Source: UBA1444 sp964521625 (GTDB taxonomy: Bacteria > Bacillota > Negativicutes > UBA1444). Taken from it: a DNA stretch of 64,000 nt. The position numbers and the translations under genes are program-made. The notes under the pieces are model-generated. The model was given only the letters and a program-made list of their open reading frames with translations. It had not been told where the DNA came from and searched no databases. This document shows, one piece after another, positions 36,101 through 44,078 of the stretch. The number at the start of each line of letters is the position of its first letter. Within the stretch, counting starts at the first letter, position 1. The stretch covers positions 113,566-177,565 of the forward strand of contig CAZFSM010000006.1 of assembly GCA_964521625.1 (NCBI GenBank), in the 5' to 3' direction.

Positions 36101-36586
36101 AAGATCATGAATATGAATATCGCCACGCAGGTGTGCCTGCGACATATGCTCAGGAATCAGGCGGGTCAAATAATACGCTTTGCTGGCGGCGCTGGCAATC
36201 TGCAGCATCTTGGCCGACGGAGAATTGGATACATTGGCATTATCACGGCTGGTTTCCACCAAAATATCCTGCACGGCATCCATCAGTTCCGATTTTCCGT
36301 CGCGGATCCGGCTGCGCTTTGACCGATACAAGATGTAGGCTTTGGCAGTTTTGGCATGACCGCGTTCAATCAACACCTTTTCAACCATGTCTTGTACTTC
36401 TTCAACGCTGCACACTTGCCCATTGTATTTTTGTTTCAACATTCGCAAAACATCCAGGGTCAGCTCCATCGCCATTTCACGATCTGAACCGCCGACAGAT
36501 TGCGCAGCCTTATAAATTGCTTCAGTAATTTTATTGGGATCAAACGATACATCCCGACCATCTCGTTTACGGATTCTTGTCAACAT
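33122..36586 (-). CDS. nrdD: Class III ribonucleotide reductase NrdD with in-frame intein
   Basis: Anaerobic NTP reductase, 1154 codons; the mature protein after removal of a 484-aa intein (residues 256-739) would be 670 aa. An N-terminal ATP cone (about 1-95) is followed by the barrel with YMGCRTRV (Cys842, putative thiyl residue), a Zn-binding CDSC...CPVC at 1101-1118 and the glycyl-radical motif RITGYL (Gly1131). The extein junction reads NSMH/SRAGAQ. ATG 36586 lies 3 bp after nrdR's stop region. Likely regulated by NrdR through boxes upstream of nrdR. Confidence 0.96.
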   Translation of the reverse strand: MLTRIRKRDGRDVSFDPNKITEAIYKAAQSVGGSDREMAMELTLDVLRMLKQKYNGQVCSVEEVQDMVEKVLIERGHAKTAKAYILYRSKRSRIRDGKSELMDAVQDILVETSRDNANVSNSPSAKMLQIASAASKAYYLTRLIPEHMSQAHLRGDIHIHDLDFYGKTLNCVQIPLGRLLHDGFNNGHGYIRPPKRPSSATALAAIILQSSQNDMYGGQSFAYFDRDMAPFMKNVPEEEVFQAMEALIYNLNSMHSLPADEQIWVYDRLEEKMATVSMADFHLKFEAGRYAALSLNYKTGQTELKEITDSIKHYNFNRVMQVNLRSGQSVAVTDNHSIMTLDGAGKVATANPEVLKVGLVPTKWQAEIRRHMYDLRSYPASRRYALDAVELDENLARFFGCYVAGGSSAEAELTGKNCDIKAEAYVTAILRKINPLFTAELRIDRSNNNGDLVCRVGSRFAAFVRHVCGAGISTKRVPTEVFFASESIIRAFLDGFFKVYAGKTDAPQQIAATYSKELRDGIWLLLTRIGRASSMSQTRIDAGKWAMAGNCYSISTYGSEKFDIFNVAPEEKPFDYDYIRPLIVKTCGANYLQNLTGPVGLETVCEWASDLASRILSQTDQQRLEEVAGLRPEIIALDGFAAPIPFGELCSRLFLPAESGLDDVLGDMVDQATLRNWAQQLLTKNAEVQSLYEVTQRASQLYPIAVDSLVERPMERNVYDISVADNENFLTAQGIFVHNSRAGAQVPFSSLNVGTEISPEGRAVTRNLLRAYDKGLGKGENPIFPNVIFRIKKGINFDPQDPNYDLFQLAIRVASKRLNPTFSFMDSSYNAPYGTDVSYMGCRTRVIANINGPAVTDGRGNLSFTTLNLPRIAIKSERNLMKFYQQLDEMLNLICEQLYHRFQVQAELKVKDLPFLMGQGLYMESEKLGPNDTIEQVIKNGTLSIGFIGLAETLISLVGKHHGESDEAQSMGEEIVAFMRDKTDRAIEKYKLNFTLIATPAEGLSGRFVRMDRKEYGIIPGVTDREYYSNSFHIPVSYPIGAFEKMRREGIYHKYTNAGHISYVEFDSPPVNNPKAVEDILRCMAEADVGYAGINFPVDFCDSCGHIGVIESDCCPVCSAASVRRVRRITGYLSTIERFNDPKQAELNHRVSHF
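34370..35821 (-). other. Intein inside nrdD with degenerate DOD endonuclease
   Basis: Coding part for residues 256-739. Block A starts SLPADEQIWVYD (Ser1); block B TDNH (residues 293-296); block F VYDISVADNENF (718-729); block G GIFVHN with penultimate His738, terminal Asn739 and +1 Ser740. These are all residues for splicing. The central LAGLIDADG-like motifs read FFGCYVAGG and LDGFFKVYA, so the acidic residue at position 8 is Gly405 and Tyr500. It should splice, but I infer that DNA cleavage is lost. Confidence 0.93.
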
Positions 36587-36588
36587 AT

Positions 36589-37089
36589 TTATTTCCCACC
36601 CTCTTGTGCGATCGCTTCCAGTTTTGCATTGGCAACGGCGTTATCCTTAAGCGCCTCCAGTTCCTGCATAAAATTATCGATATCAGTGAATTCCCGGTAC
36701 ACGGAAGCAAAACGGACATAAGCTACATGATCAAGGTTTTTCAGATGCTTCATCAGGACTTCACCTATGAGCCTGGAAGGAATTTCCCGTTCCATGGAAT
36801 TTCTTAGCTCTTTTTCAACCTTGTCCGCTGTTTCTTCCAAAACATTAAGCGATATAGGACGTTTTTCACAGGCCTTCATCAATCCATTGAGGATTTTTGA
36901 CCGGTCAAAAGCCATACGTCGGCCATCTTTTTTGATTACGCGCAACGGCAAGTCTTCCACCATCTCATAGGTGGTGAAGCGTTTAGCGCACTGCAGGCAT
37001 TCGCGCCGACGGCGGATCGAATTGCCTTCCTCGGCCGCGCGGGAATCAATTACCTTACTGTCATGAAATTCACAGAAAGGACATCGCAA
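36589..37089 (-). CDS. nrdR: Transcriptional repressor NrdR
   Basis: 166 aa. A zinc ribbon (RCPFC...CLQCAKRF, residues 2-35) is followed by an ATP cone (VIKKDGRRMAFDRSKILNGLMKAC, about 48-70) sensing ATP/dATP. It represses ribonucleotide reductase genes. TTG 37089 gives the usual MRCPFC N-terminus and has GAGGAG at 9 nt; GTG 37092 is also possible. Earlier in-frame codons lack family similarity. It heads the nrdR-nrdD-nrdG operon, an autoregulated layout. Confidence 0.93.
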   Translation of the reverse strand: MRCPFCEFHDSKVIDSRAAEEGNSIRRRRECLQCAKRFTTYEMVEDLPLRVIKKDGRRMAFDRSKILNGLMKACEKRPISLNVLEETADKVEKELRNSMEREIPSRLIGEVLMKHLKNLDHVAYVRFASVYREFTDIDNFMQELEALKDNAVANAKLEAIAQEGGK

Positions 37090-37107
37090 CACACATCGCT
37101 CCTCGCT

Positions 37108-37155
37108 TATCCATATGTTGTATACCACTTAATTATAATACGCAACATATTGTAT
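37108..37155 (-). promoter_or_regulatory. Tandem NrdR boxes flanking a -10 hexamer
   Basis: Box 1 ATACAATATGTTGCGT (37155-37140) matches 13 of 16 positions of the NrdR consensus ACACWATATATWGTGT. Box 2 ATACAACATATGGATA (37123-37108) matches about 10. Centres are 32 bp apart, the three-turn spacing typical of NrdR. TATAAT (37137-37132) lies between them. Confidence 0.68.
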
Positions 37156-37162
37156 AATTCCT

Positions 37163-37203
37163 GCTGAAATCAAAAAAATTTTTAATTATTTTTTGATTTC
37201 AGC
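37163..37203. repeat. Perfect 15-bp inverted repeat with A/T tracts
   Basis: GCTGAAATCAAAAAA and its exact reverse complement, separated by 11 AT-rich bases. It sits between the nrdR promoter and the secF terminator. It could be a second bidirectional terminator or an UP-like/curved element. Confidence 0.6.
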
Positions 37204-37213
37204 CGAGTGTGAG

Positions 37214-37250
37214 CATAAAAAAATAGGTTCGGGAAATTCCCGAACCTATA
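37214..37250 (-). terminator. Terminator of the yebC...secDF operon
   Basis: ATAGGTTCGGGAAT/TTCCCGAACCTAT stem followed on the minus strand by TTTTTTTATG, 20 bp after secF. Confidence 0.92.
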
Positions 37251-37270
37251 CTATGAGACGTCGAGATAAA

Positions 37271-38176
37271 TTAGGCAGTTTTAAATTTGCGCTCCATGCG
37301 TTTTTGTTCATCATGTTCTTTCCAAATAACCCAAATGGGGCTTGCGTTGAATATGGAAGAATACATCCCTGAAACAAATCCGATTAGCAAAGCAAAGGAA
37401 AAGTTCTTTGTTGTTTCACCGCCAAGGAAGTATATCGAAGCTGTTGCAAACAGGACAGTCAAAACAGTATAAATCGAACGGGTCATTGACTGCCAAATGC
37501 TTCTGTCGACCATTTCGGGTATGGTTTCACCTTTTTTCATTGCTTTCATATTTTCGCGAATTCGGTCGAAGATAACAATGGTGTCATTAATAGAATAGCC
37601 AATAATTGTTAGAAGAGCAGCAACAAAGGAAGCATCAATTTCCATTCGCAAAATCGAAAAAACACCCAACACTACCAGTACGTCGTGTATCAACGAAATA
37701 ATCCCGGCAACGCCAAACCGATATTCAAACCGGTATGAGATATATGCAATCATAATAAGCCAGGATAAAAGCAAAGCGATAATCGCTTCGCGGGCCAATT
37801 CCGCGCCAATCGTGGCGCCGACTTTTTCCACGCGCATGATATCGAACTTGCCAATTTTTGTTGAAAAAGCCTCAAGCACAGACTTTCTTTCAGATTCGTT
37901 AAGCACATGGGTACGAATGATTACGTTAGGCGCAGACTCGGTTTTTTCTGTTGCGGCCAACTGGATCGTGCTGTTCTCTAACTTAAAATCCGCTAAAACA
38001 TGCCGAATTTCCGCAACAGTGACCGGTTTAGCAAATTTCAGATCCATTAAAGTTCCGCCAGTGAAATCTATGCCTAAATTGAATCCCTGCGTTATGATTG
38101 AAAACAAACCAGGCAAAACAATTAAGAGCGAAATGGCGAAAAACCAATATTTTCGTGAAATAATCGAAAATTTCAT
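37271..38176 (-). CDS. secF: Protein translocase subunit SecF
   Basis: 301 aa, six predicted membrane helices. N-terminal KYWFFAISLLIVLPGL helix and GIDFTGGTLMDLKF; the C-terminal half has GYSINDTIVIFDRIRENM near 195. With SecD it uses proton or sodium motive force to pull exported proteins across the membrane. 11 bp after secD. Confidence 0.96.
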   Translation of the reverse strand: MKFSIISRKYWFFAISLLIVLPGLFSIITQGFNLGIDFTGGTLMDLKFAKPVTVAEIRHVLADFKLENSTIQLAATEKTESAPNVIIRTHVLNESERKSVLEAFSTKIGKFDIMRVEKVGATIGAELAREAIIALLLSWLIMIAYISYRFEYRFGVAGIISLIHDVLVVLGVFSILRMEIDASFVAALLTIIGYSINDTIVIFDRIRENMKAMKKGETIPEMVDRSIWQSMTRSIYTVLTVLFATASIYFLGGETTKNFSFALLIGFVSGMYSSIFNASPIWVIWKEHDEQKRMERKFKTA

Positions 38177-38187
38177 GCAATCATCCC

Positions 38188-39393
38188 CTACGCTCCATAG
38201 ATTTTGCCATTTTTAAACATATTGGCATTCATCAGCATCTTGAGTAAAATCTTCGTAACTGTAATGGCAGTGAACATGCTAAGTAAGATACCGATACTTA
38301 ACGTGACTGCAAATCCCTTAATTGGTCCGGTTCCGAGGAAAAACAAGATAACTGATGCGAATAAGGTCGTCACGTTCGAGTCAAAAATCGTCGCAAATGC
38401 CCTGGTGAATCCAGCATCCATAGCTGCACGCAGGGTTTTTCCATTACGGTATTCTTCCTTGAATCGTTCAAAAATAAGAACGTTGGCATCAACAGCCATG
38501 CCCATTGACAAAATAATCCCTGCTATTCCCGGCAGCGTCAGCGTCGCATTAAGCATTTTAAGGCAAACCAGCAACAATACCACATATAGTAGCAGGCTCA
38601 CATTGGCGACTACACCGGAAAGCCGATAGAACCCAAACATGAAGACAACTATTAGAACAGTACCAACGAGAAATGCGGTTTTGCTTTTCTCTTTGCTGTC
38701 ATCACCTAACGTCGGGCCAACTGTGCGTGTTTCCAAAATATCTACTTTTACAGGTAAGGAGCCTGACCGTAAAAGAATTGCAAGGCGTTCTGCTTCTTCA
38801 ATCGAACGATTTCCGGTAATCACTGCCTTGCCGCCCATTATCGGTTCATTTACTACGGGGTTTGTCAACACCTGTTTGTCAAGCAATATTGCAATATGTT
38901 TGCCAACGTTCTTGCTTGTCAGAACGCCGAACGCTTTTCCGCCAGCTTCAGAAAACTCCAACGAAACAAGATTCTGTTTTGATTGGTCAATCTGTGCACG
39001 TGCATCTTTTAAATCTTTACCAGTAATGTGCGTAACTCCAGCCTCATCCTGAAATTCCATCAACGCTGTTTTACCGATCATTTCGATTGCTTTTTCCGGT
39101 TCTTTTACTCCCGGAAGCTCGATGATAATCCGGCGTTCACCCTGGCGTTGGATGACTGGTTCCGTCAGCCCCAGCTCATTAATCCGTCTTTCAATAACTT
39201 TGACAACACGCTTGACGGCATCTTCATCAACTTTGGCTTCAGGCGTATCAACGGCCTCAAGCACAACATGAGTGCCCCCCTGCAAATCAAGTCCTTGCTT
39301 GACGGATAGCGCCAAAGGGGTAATGTAATAGCCACAGACAAGAACAATGATTGCCATCACGGCCAAAAACTTAGTTAGTTCTGCCGATCTCAA
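38188..39393 (-). CDS. secD: Protein translocase subunit SecD
   Basis: 401 aa. After the first membrane helix comes GLDLQGGTHVVLEA (D1 motif), then the periplasmic P1 domain about 45-215 with RRINELGLTEPVIQRQG, and the last five helices (GMAVDANVLIFERFKEE near 300). I choose TTG 39393: GGGGGG lies 7 nt upstream. A TTG at 39423 would begin 2 nt from the predicted transcription start and have no SD. A strong promoter of its own lies just upstream, so secDF need not depend on yajC. Confidence 0.94.
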   Translation of the reverse strand: MRSAELTKFLAVMAIIVLVCGYYITPLALSVKQGLDLQGGTHVVLEAVDTPEAKVDEDAVKRVVKVIERRINELGLTEPVIQRQGERRIIIELPGVKEPEKAIEMIGKTALMEFQDEAGVTHITGKDLKDARAQIDQSKQNLVSLEFSEAGGKAFGVLTSKNVGKHIAILLDKQVLTNPVVNEPIMGGKAVITGNRSIEEAERLAILLRSGSLPVKVDILETRTVGPTLGDDSKEKSKTAFLVGTVLIVVFMFGFYRLSGVVANVSLLLYVVLLLVCLKMLNATLTLPGIAGIILSMGMAVDANVLIFERFKEEYRNGKTLRAAMDAGFTRAFATIFDSNVTTLFASVILFFLGTGPIKGFAVTLSIGILLSMFTAITVTKILLKMLMNANMFKNGKIYGA

Positions 39394-39431
39394 GAAGTTT
39401 CCCCCCAACCGTTCTTTTTTCAAACATGATT

Positions 39432-39461
39432 ATTATATGCCTTTGTCAGCTTGAGTGTCAA
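39432..39461 (-). promoter_or_regulatory. secD promoter
   Basis: TTGACA (39461-39456), 18-bp spacer, TATAAT (39437-39432): both consensus hexamers. It lies inside the long yajC...secF run. Confidence 0.85.
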
Positions 39462-39525
39462 CGAAAACAAGCCCGATGACAAAAGGTAAACCTAAACATT
39501 ACTCAATGATAATTGCTGAACAGCT

Positions 39526-39572
39526 ATATTGGGACAAAATGCAACCGCGGCCGGCACATCTTGCCCCAATAT
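39526..39572. other. Hairpin in the yajC-secD gap
   Basis: ATATTGGGACAA/TTGCCCCAATAT, 12-bp arms with one G-U, 23-nt GC-rich loop containing CCGCGGCCGG. No U-run follows. It could shape or process the yajC 3' end or end transcription weakly. Confidence 0.5.
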
Positions 39573-39606
39573 CATATTCGTATTGGTTTTAACGATGGAA
39601 AACAGT

Positions 39607-39915
39607 TTATTCCGCCGGTGCGTTGTTGCCCCGGGGCGGCTGTTGATGGCTGACTGCCGTACGAGCAATCTCCACTTCAACCTTTTCCGCGATTTGAATC
39701 GTAGCAGATTTGTCATTCAGACGCAGAATGACTCCATAAAGTCCGCCGATCGTGACAATCTTATCGCCTTTTTTCAAATTGGATAAGAATTCAGCGCGCT
39801 TTTTCTGTTCTTTTTTCTGTGGACGCCACAGAATGAAATAGAAAACAACGGCCATTAAAATCAGTGGCCAGGACCCTTGGATAAATTGATCGATTTCAGG
39901 AGAAATTGAAGGCAA
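39607..39915 (-). CDS. yajC: Preprotein translocase accessory subunit YajC
   Basis: 102 aa. One N-terminal membrane helix (SWPLILMAVVFYFILWRPQKKEQKKR) is followed by a cytoplasmic domain with GDKIVTIGGLYG. TTG 39915 has AAGGAG at 8 nt; GTG 39924 is possible but overlaps the SD. It is a partner of SecDF and lies between tgt and secD as usual. Confidence 0.93.
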   Translation of the reverse strand: MPSISPEIDQFIQGSWPLILMAVVFYFILWRPQKKEQKKRAEFLSNLKKGDKIVTIGGLYGVILRLNDKSATIQIAEKVEVEIARTAVSHQQPPRGNNAPAE

Positions 39916-39977
39916 GTATCTCACTCCTTATGTTTTATCTTGAATATCGTTCTACAGGCTGCAGGAAAAGTCCTGCA

Positions 39978-41090
39978 TCATTTGAAATTTTTCGCCCAAA
40001 ATAATCTGCGAAATTCGGGGAAGCAGTCGCTCAGGATCGATTCGCGCAGTCCTTTCATCAGTTGAATCAGATAATGCAAGTTGTGAAGACTCATTAACCG
40101 CAGACCGAATATCTCGTCGCAACGGATCAAATGGCGCAAATAGGCGCGCGAGTAGTTTCGGCAGGTATAGCAATTGCACTCCGGATCGAGCGGCGAAAAA
40201 TCCTCGGCATAGGCGGCATTGCGAATGACAACTCTGCCCTGCGAGGTGATAGCGGTGCCATTGCGGGCCACCCGGGTCGGAAATACGCAGTCAAACATGT
40301 CAATTCCGCGCGCGACTCCTTCAATCAAACAATCCGGAGTCCCGACTCCCATCAGGTACCTTGCTTTTGCATCAGGCAAATAAGGTACTGTTTGCTCCAG
40401 CACCTCATACATCAGCGGTTTTGGTTCGCCGACAGAAAGTCCGCCAATTGCATAACCGGGGAAATCCATGTCAACCAGCTCCTCGGCGCTTTCCCGTCGC
40501 AGGTCCGCATACATACCGCCCTGGACAATGCCAAACAGCGCCTGGTCCGCGCGATTATGAACCGCCTGACAACGCCGCGCCCAGCGGGTCGTCAGACGCA
40601 TCGAACGGCAGGCGTATTCATAGTCGGCCGGATATGGCGTACACTCATCAAAGACCATGGCAACATCGGCGCCCAAAGCCATCTGAATTTCCATCGATTT
40701 TTCCGGTGACAGAAACTGAGTGGAACCATCATGGTGTGAACGGAACGAGACACCCTCTTCAGTTATTTTACGCAAATCACCCAGGCTGAAAACCTGAAAT
40801 CCGCCACTATCCGTGAGAATTCCACCGTCCCAGTTCATAAAACGATGCAGGCCACCCGCTTTTTTCACGGTTTCATGACCCGGTCGCAAAAAAAGATGAT
40901 AGGTATTGCCGAGAATGACGCCAGCGCCCATCGTTTTAAGCTCTTCCGGCGATAATGTTTTTACAGTTCCCTGCGTTCCGACCGGCATAAACATCGGCGT
41001 GTCAAAACTACCGTGCGGCGTATGCAACCGACCAGCACGGGCGCCGGTGACCGGGCATTTCCTGATTAATTCATAAGTTACCGAAGGCAT
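39978..41090 (-). CDS. tgt: tRNA-guanine transglycosylase
   Basis: 370 aa, exchanges G34 for preQ1 in tRNAs with GUN anticodons. Catalytic Asp in LTDSGGFQVFSL near residue 90; second Asp in GIDMFDCVFPTR near 264; zinc site CNCYTC...H near 305-335. ATG 41090 with GGGG at 7 nt. Directly follows queA; queH two genes further upstream completes the pathway in this run. Confidence 0.97.
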   Translation of the reverse strand: MPSVTYELIRKCPVTGARAGRLHTPHGSFDTPMFMPVGTQGTVKTLSPEELKTMGAGVILGNTYHLFLRPGHETVKKAGGLHRFMNWDGGILTDSGGFQVFSLGDLRKITEEGVSFRSHHDGSTQFLSPEKSMEIQMALGADVAMVFDECTPYPADYEYACRSMRLTTRWARRCQAVHNRADQALFGIVQGGMYADLRRESAEELVDMDFPGYAIGGLSVGEPKPLMYEVLEQTVPYLPDAKARYLMGVGTPDCLIEGVARGIDMFDCVFPTRVARNGTAITSQGRVVIRNAAYAEDFSPLDPECNCYTCRNYSRAYLRHLIRCDEIFGLRLMSLHNLHYLIQLMKGLRESILSDCFPEFRRLFWAKNFK

Positions 41091-41105
41091 TGCAGTTCCC
41101 CTTCC

Positions 41106-42128
41106 TCATTCAATGAACATCGCATCGCCAAAACTGAAAAAACGGTATTTCAGACGCACGGCTTCCAGATAGGCCTTTTTAACTTGGTTAGTGCTGGCAA
41201 ACGCACTGATCAGCATTAGCAAGGTTGACTGCGGCAAATGAAAATTCGTGATCAACGCGTCAATCACTTGAAAAGAAAACCCCGGATAGATAAACAAATC
41301 TGACCAACTGCTGCCAGCCGTAAGAATGCCGGTCCTCGCCGCCGATTCCAGCGTGCGGACCGCGGTTGTTCCAACGGCGACAACACGCCCGCCAGACTGT
41401 TTCGTCTGCTGGATTCGCGCTACCGTTTCTGTTGATACATTATAATATTCCCGATGCATCACATGCTCTGTCAAGTTTTCAATCCGCACCGGCCTGAAGG
41501 TACCCAGTCCGATATTCAGGGTCACAAAAGCAAAATCGGCCCCCTTGGCACGAACCGCCGTCATCAGTTCCGGCGTAAAATGCAGGCCAGCTGTCGGCGC
41601 CGCCGCTGACCCCTGGTCGCGGGCATAGATGGTTTGATAACGCTCTGGATTGGCCAGTTTTTCGTGGATGTAAGGCGGCAACGGCGTTTCACCCAGTTGA
41701 TCCAGGACGTTTTCAAACAAGCCTTCATAGGTAAACCGGGCAATCCGTCCGCCATATTCTGTTGTTTCTTGAATTTCACAGGACAGACTGTCACCAAATA
41801 TCGCGGTTTGTCCCGGTCGCATCTTTTTGCCCGGCTTGACGAGAACTTCCCAAACATCCTGCGAAATCCGGTGCAGCAAAAACACTTCCACTTTGCCGCC
41901 GCTATCGCTGCGGCGACCAATCAAACGCGCGGGCATCACTTTGGTATCGTTTGCGACAAGCAGATCACCGGGGCGCAGGTACTCGATCAAATCTTTAAAT
42001 ATACGATGCTTCAGACTACCTGTCTGGCGGTTCAACACCAGCAAACGCGATGAATCGCGCGGTTCAATCGGCGTCTGGGCAATCAGCGTTTCAGGCAGGT
42101 CGTAATCAAAATCTGACACCGTCAACAT
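41106..42128 (-). CDS. queA: S-adenosylmethionine:tRNA ribosyltransferase-isomerase
   Basis: 340 aa. Converts preQ1 in tRNA to epoxyqueuosine using the ribosyl part of SAM. Conserved FDYDLPETLIAQTPIEPRDSSRLL, DLLVANDTKVMPARL and PTAGLHFTPEL segments. ATG 42128 gives the standard MLTVSDFDYDLPE start; a TTG at 42149 would overlap the SpoIID-like gene. Next gene is tgt. Confidence 0.95.
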   Translation of the reverse strand: MLTVSDFDYDLPETLIAQTPIEPRDSSRLLVLNRQTGSLKHRIFKDLIEYLRPGDLLVANDTKVMPARLIGRRSDSGGKVEVFLLHRISQDVWEVLVKPGKKMRPGQTAIFGDSLSCEIQETTEYGGRIARFTYEGLFENVLDQLGETPLPPYIHEKLANPERYQTIYARDQGSAAAPTAGLHFTPELMTAVRAKGADFAFVTLNIGLGTFRPVRIENLTEHVMHREYYNVSTETVARIQQTKQSGGRVVAVGTTAVRTLESAARTGILTAGSSWSDLFIYPGFSFQVIDALITNFHLPQSTLLMLISAFASTNQVKKAYLEAVRLKYRFFSFGDAMFIE

Positions 42129-42132
42129 TCGC

Positions 42133-43506
42133 TCAATACCATTTATCAATTTTTACATCCTGATAATAATGTTTCAAAATGGAGATGAAATAATCCGAAC
42201 CCGGATTGATCGCCTTTTCCGCCATTGTTTTGGCGCCCCACTGTGACAAGCCGACACCATGCCCCCAGCCAAAACCATCTATAAAAACAATTTCATTCTT
42301 TTGCCCGGTAATCCTGTGGAGTCCTTCCTTGTCGGTGAGCAATCCGCCGGAAGTGCTGGGCGGCAAGTTGATCTGAATCTGTTTTGTGTCACGGTCGCCA
42401 TAACTGTCGGTGATATTGCTGTCGATGTTGGCAATCGGTACTGCTACTTTCAAATCAAACAATGTGCTGGGAACTGAAAGCAACTGTTGAAATTTTTCAC
42501 CGGTCAGCGCAACCACACCATCTTTGCCAATGAGTGTAATCGTGCGAATTCGGCCGGAAATCCCGCGGTCCGGCACATTCATCGGCGCCGCTGTTCGTTT
42601 GGAAATTTCAAATGCTATCAAAGCGCCAATGGGATATCCCTGCGCTTTTAGCAGCCCATCCAGTTCAGCCGGCGTGATTCTTTTCTGCCACTGATAATAT
42701 GGACTGGTCTGATCGGTGTCCGGCACTCCGCGTAAATAAGGATAAGCCTTCGATAAGACATTTTCGCTGTTTTCGGTATAGCCGCCGCCGCTCAGGTGGT
42801 AATAAGCCGCGGCCAGATAGCCCTGATGCGTCAGCACGATTCCCCGAGTGTCCTTGATTGCTTTGGCAATACGTGCATCTTCAACGGTCTGCCCTTCATA
42901 CACCAGACAATCGCTGCTGGCGCAAAGGTCAAATCCCTCATTCTTATGTTTACCGACATTGTACAAGGCAAATGTACGAGTCGCCACCGCCTGTGCTTTC
43001 AATGCATGTTCAGGCCATTCGGCGGAGATGTCGCGAACCATCAATCCATAGACATATTCATCAACCGGCAGGATGTTCACAGCGGTTACGCCGTTCGAGC
43101 CCTGCGTCCGAAATACTTCCACCACACCGCGATAACGCCGGTTATTTATTTCAATCAAACGATCTTCCCGCTCCATGCTGTTGGATTTGCGCGGGGCAAT
43201 GCGGAAGCGGTCGCCTTCCACTACTGTGTTGTTAATGACGAATTTCCCTTCGCGCAGTCCAATACGGGTTTTGACGCTGGCGGGATATTCAGCCTGAACT
43301 TTATTTGTGTCAACATTGACGATTTCATAGTTGCCGTTACTTTCGACCAGGACGCCGAATTGTTTTGTCATCAAACCAATCCGGACCGTCGGCTCATTGG
43401 TGTCCGGCGCTGCCAACACGCTGGCAGTTGTCATTGTACTCATTACTGCAACAAAAAAAACAAAGGCCAACAGGCTACTAAAATTTTTCGCTAAAAAACG
43501 CTTCAC
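42133..43506 (-). CDS. SpoIID/LytB-domain protein, exported
   Basis: 457 aa with an N-terminal signal sequence (KRFLAKNFSSLLAFVFFVAVMSTMTTASVLA) and the SpoIID domain: YVYGLMVRDISAEWPEHALKAQAVATRTFAL near 160 and GWGHGVGLSQWGAKTMAEKA near 425. SpoIID enzymes cleave denuded glycan strands during spore engulfment; the homolog LytB enhances amidases. GTG 43506 has GGAGGT at 6 nt and avoids overlap with queH. Placed between queH and queA. Confidence 0.9.
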   Translation of the reverse strand: MKRFLAKNFSSLLAFVFFVAVMSTMTTASVLAAPDTNEPTVRIGLMTKQFGVLVESNGNYEIVNVDTNKVQAEYPASVKTRIGLREGKFVINNTVVEGDRFRIAPRKSNSMEREDRLIEINNRRYRGVVEVFRTQGSNGVTAVNILPVDEYVYGLMVRDISAEWPEHALKAQAVATRTFALYNVGKHKNEGFDLCASSDCLVYEGQTVEDARIAKAIKDTRGIVLTHQGYLAAAYYHLSGGGYTENSENVLSKAYPYLRGVPDTDQTSPYYQWQKRITPAELDGLLKAQGYPIGALIAFEISKRTAAPMNVPDRGISGRIRTITLIGKDGVVALTGEKFQQLLSVPSTLFDLKVAVPIANIDSNITDSYGDRDTKQIQINLPPSTSGGLLTDKEGLHRITGQKNEIVFIDGFGWGHGVGLSQWGAKTMAEKAINPGSDYFISILKHYYQDVKIDKWY

Positions 43507-43522
43507 AACCGCACCTCCGCTT

Positions 43523-44071
43523 TTAGACATCTGCGACCTTTTTCAGTTTGTAATACCGTTCTTTTTCGCTGAAAATACAACCGCAATAAGGCTGTCGATA
43601 CATCTCCCGCTGGCGGCTGAGATCAACAGCGGCTTGCCAGCCGGGACGAAAATCCTGATAAAGAAACGGAACCCCCGTCGTTTCAGCGATCTGTTCGCCA
43701 ACCTGGCGAATCAGGTCGTGTTTTTGATAGGGACTGACCAACAACGTCGTGGTAAACGCCTCACACTGCAATGATTTTGCCTGCAACGCCGCCTGCATAA
43801 ATCGCATCTCATAGCAGTTTTCACAGCGGTCACAGCCAGGCTGCAATGATCGTTGCAGAAACTCCTCTAGCAAATAGCGTTCATCCACCAATAACGGATG
43901 TTCGATGGCCGCCGCATATTCCTGCAAGGTGTCAAGACGTCGTCGAAACTCCTTGTACGGGTGAATATTGGGGTTAAAATAATAACCCTGCAACTGATGA
44001 CCCTGCTCTCGCAGCTGCTGAATTGGCGCGATCGAACAGGGACCGCAACAGATATGCAGTAAAACTTTCAT
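43523..44071 (-). CDS. queH: Epoxyqueuosine reductase QueH
   Basis: 182 aa, the cobalamin-independent enzyme that reduces epoxyqueuosine to queuosine in tRNA. Cys motifs LLHICCGPCS at the N-terminus, CDRCENCYEMRF near 87-98 and PYCGCIFSE near 165. ATG 44071 starts at the family's KVLLHICC; an upstream in-frame start would lie within ruvB. Pathway neighbours queA and tgt support the call. Confidence 0.94.
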   Translation of the reverse strand: MKVLLHICCGPCSIAPIQQLREQGHQLQGYYFNPNIHPYKEFRRRLDTLQEYAAAIEHPLLVDERYLLEEFLQRSLQPGCDRCENCYEMRFMQAALQAKSLQCEAFTTTLLVSPYQKHDLIRQVGEQIAETTGVPFLYQDFRPGWQAAVDLSRQREMYRQPYCGCIFSEKERYYKLKKVADV

Positions 44072-44078
44072 TTTGAAT

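Noticed and set aside
39492..39716. Possible small upstream ORF before secD acting as an arrest peptide
   Set aside because: No SD before its internal ATG, overlaps yajC, and the mapped-looking secD promoter lies downstream of it, so it would not be on the secD mRNA.
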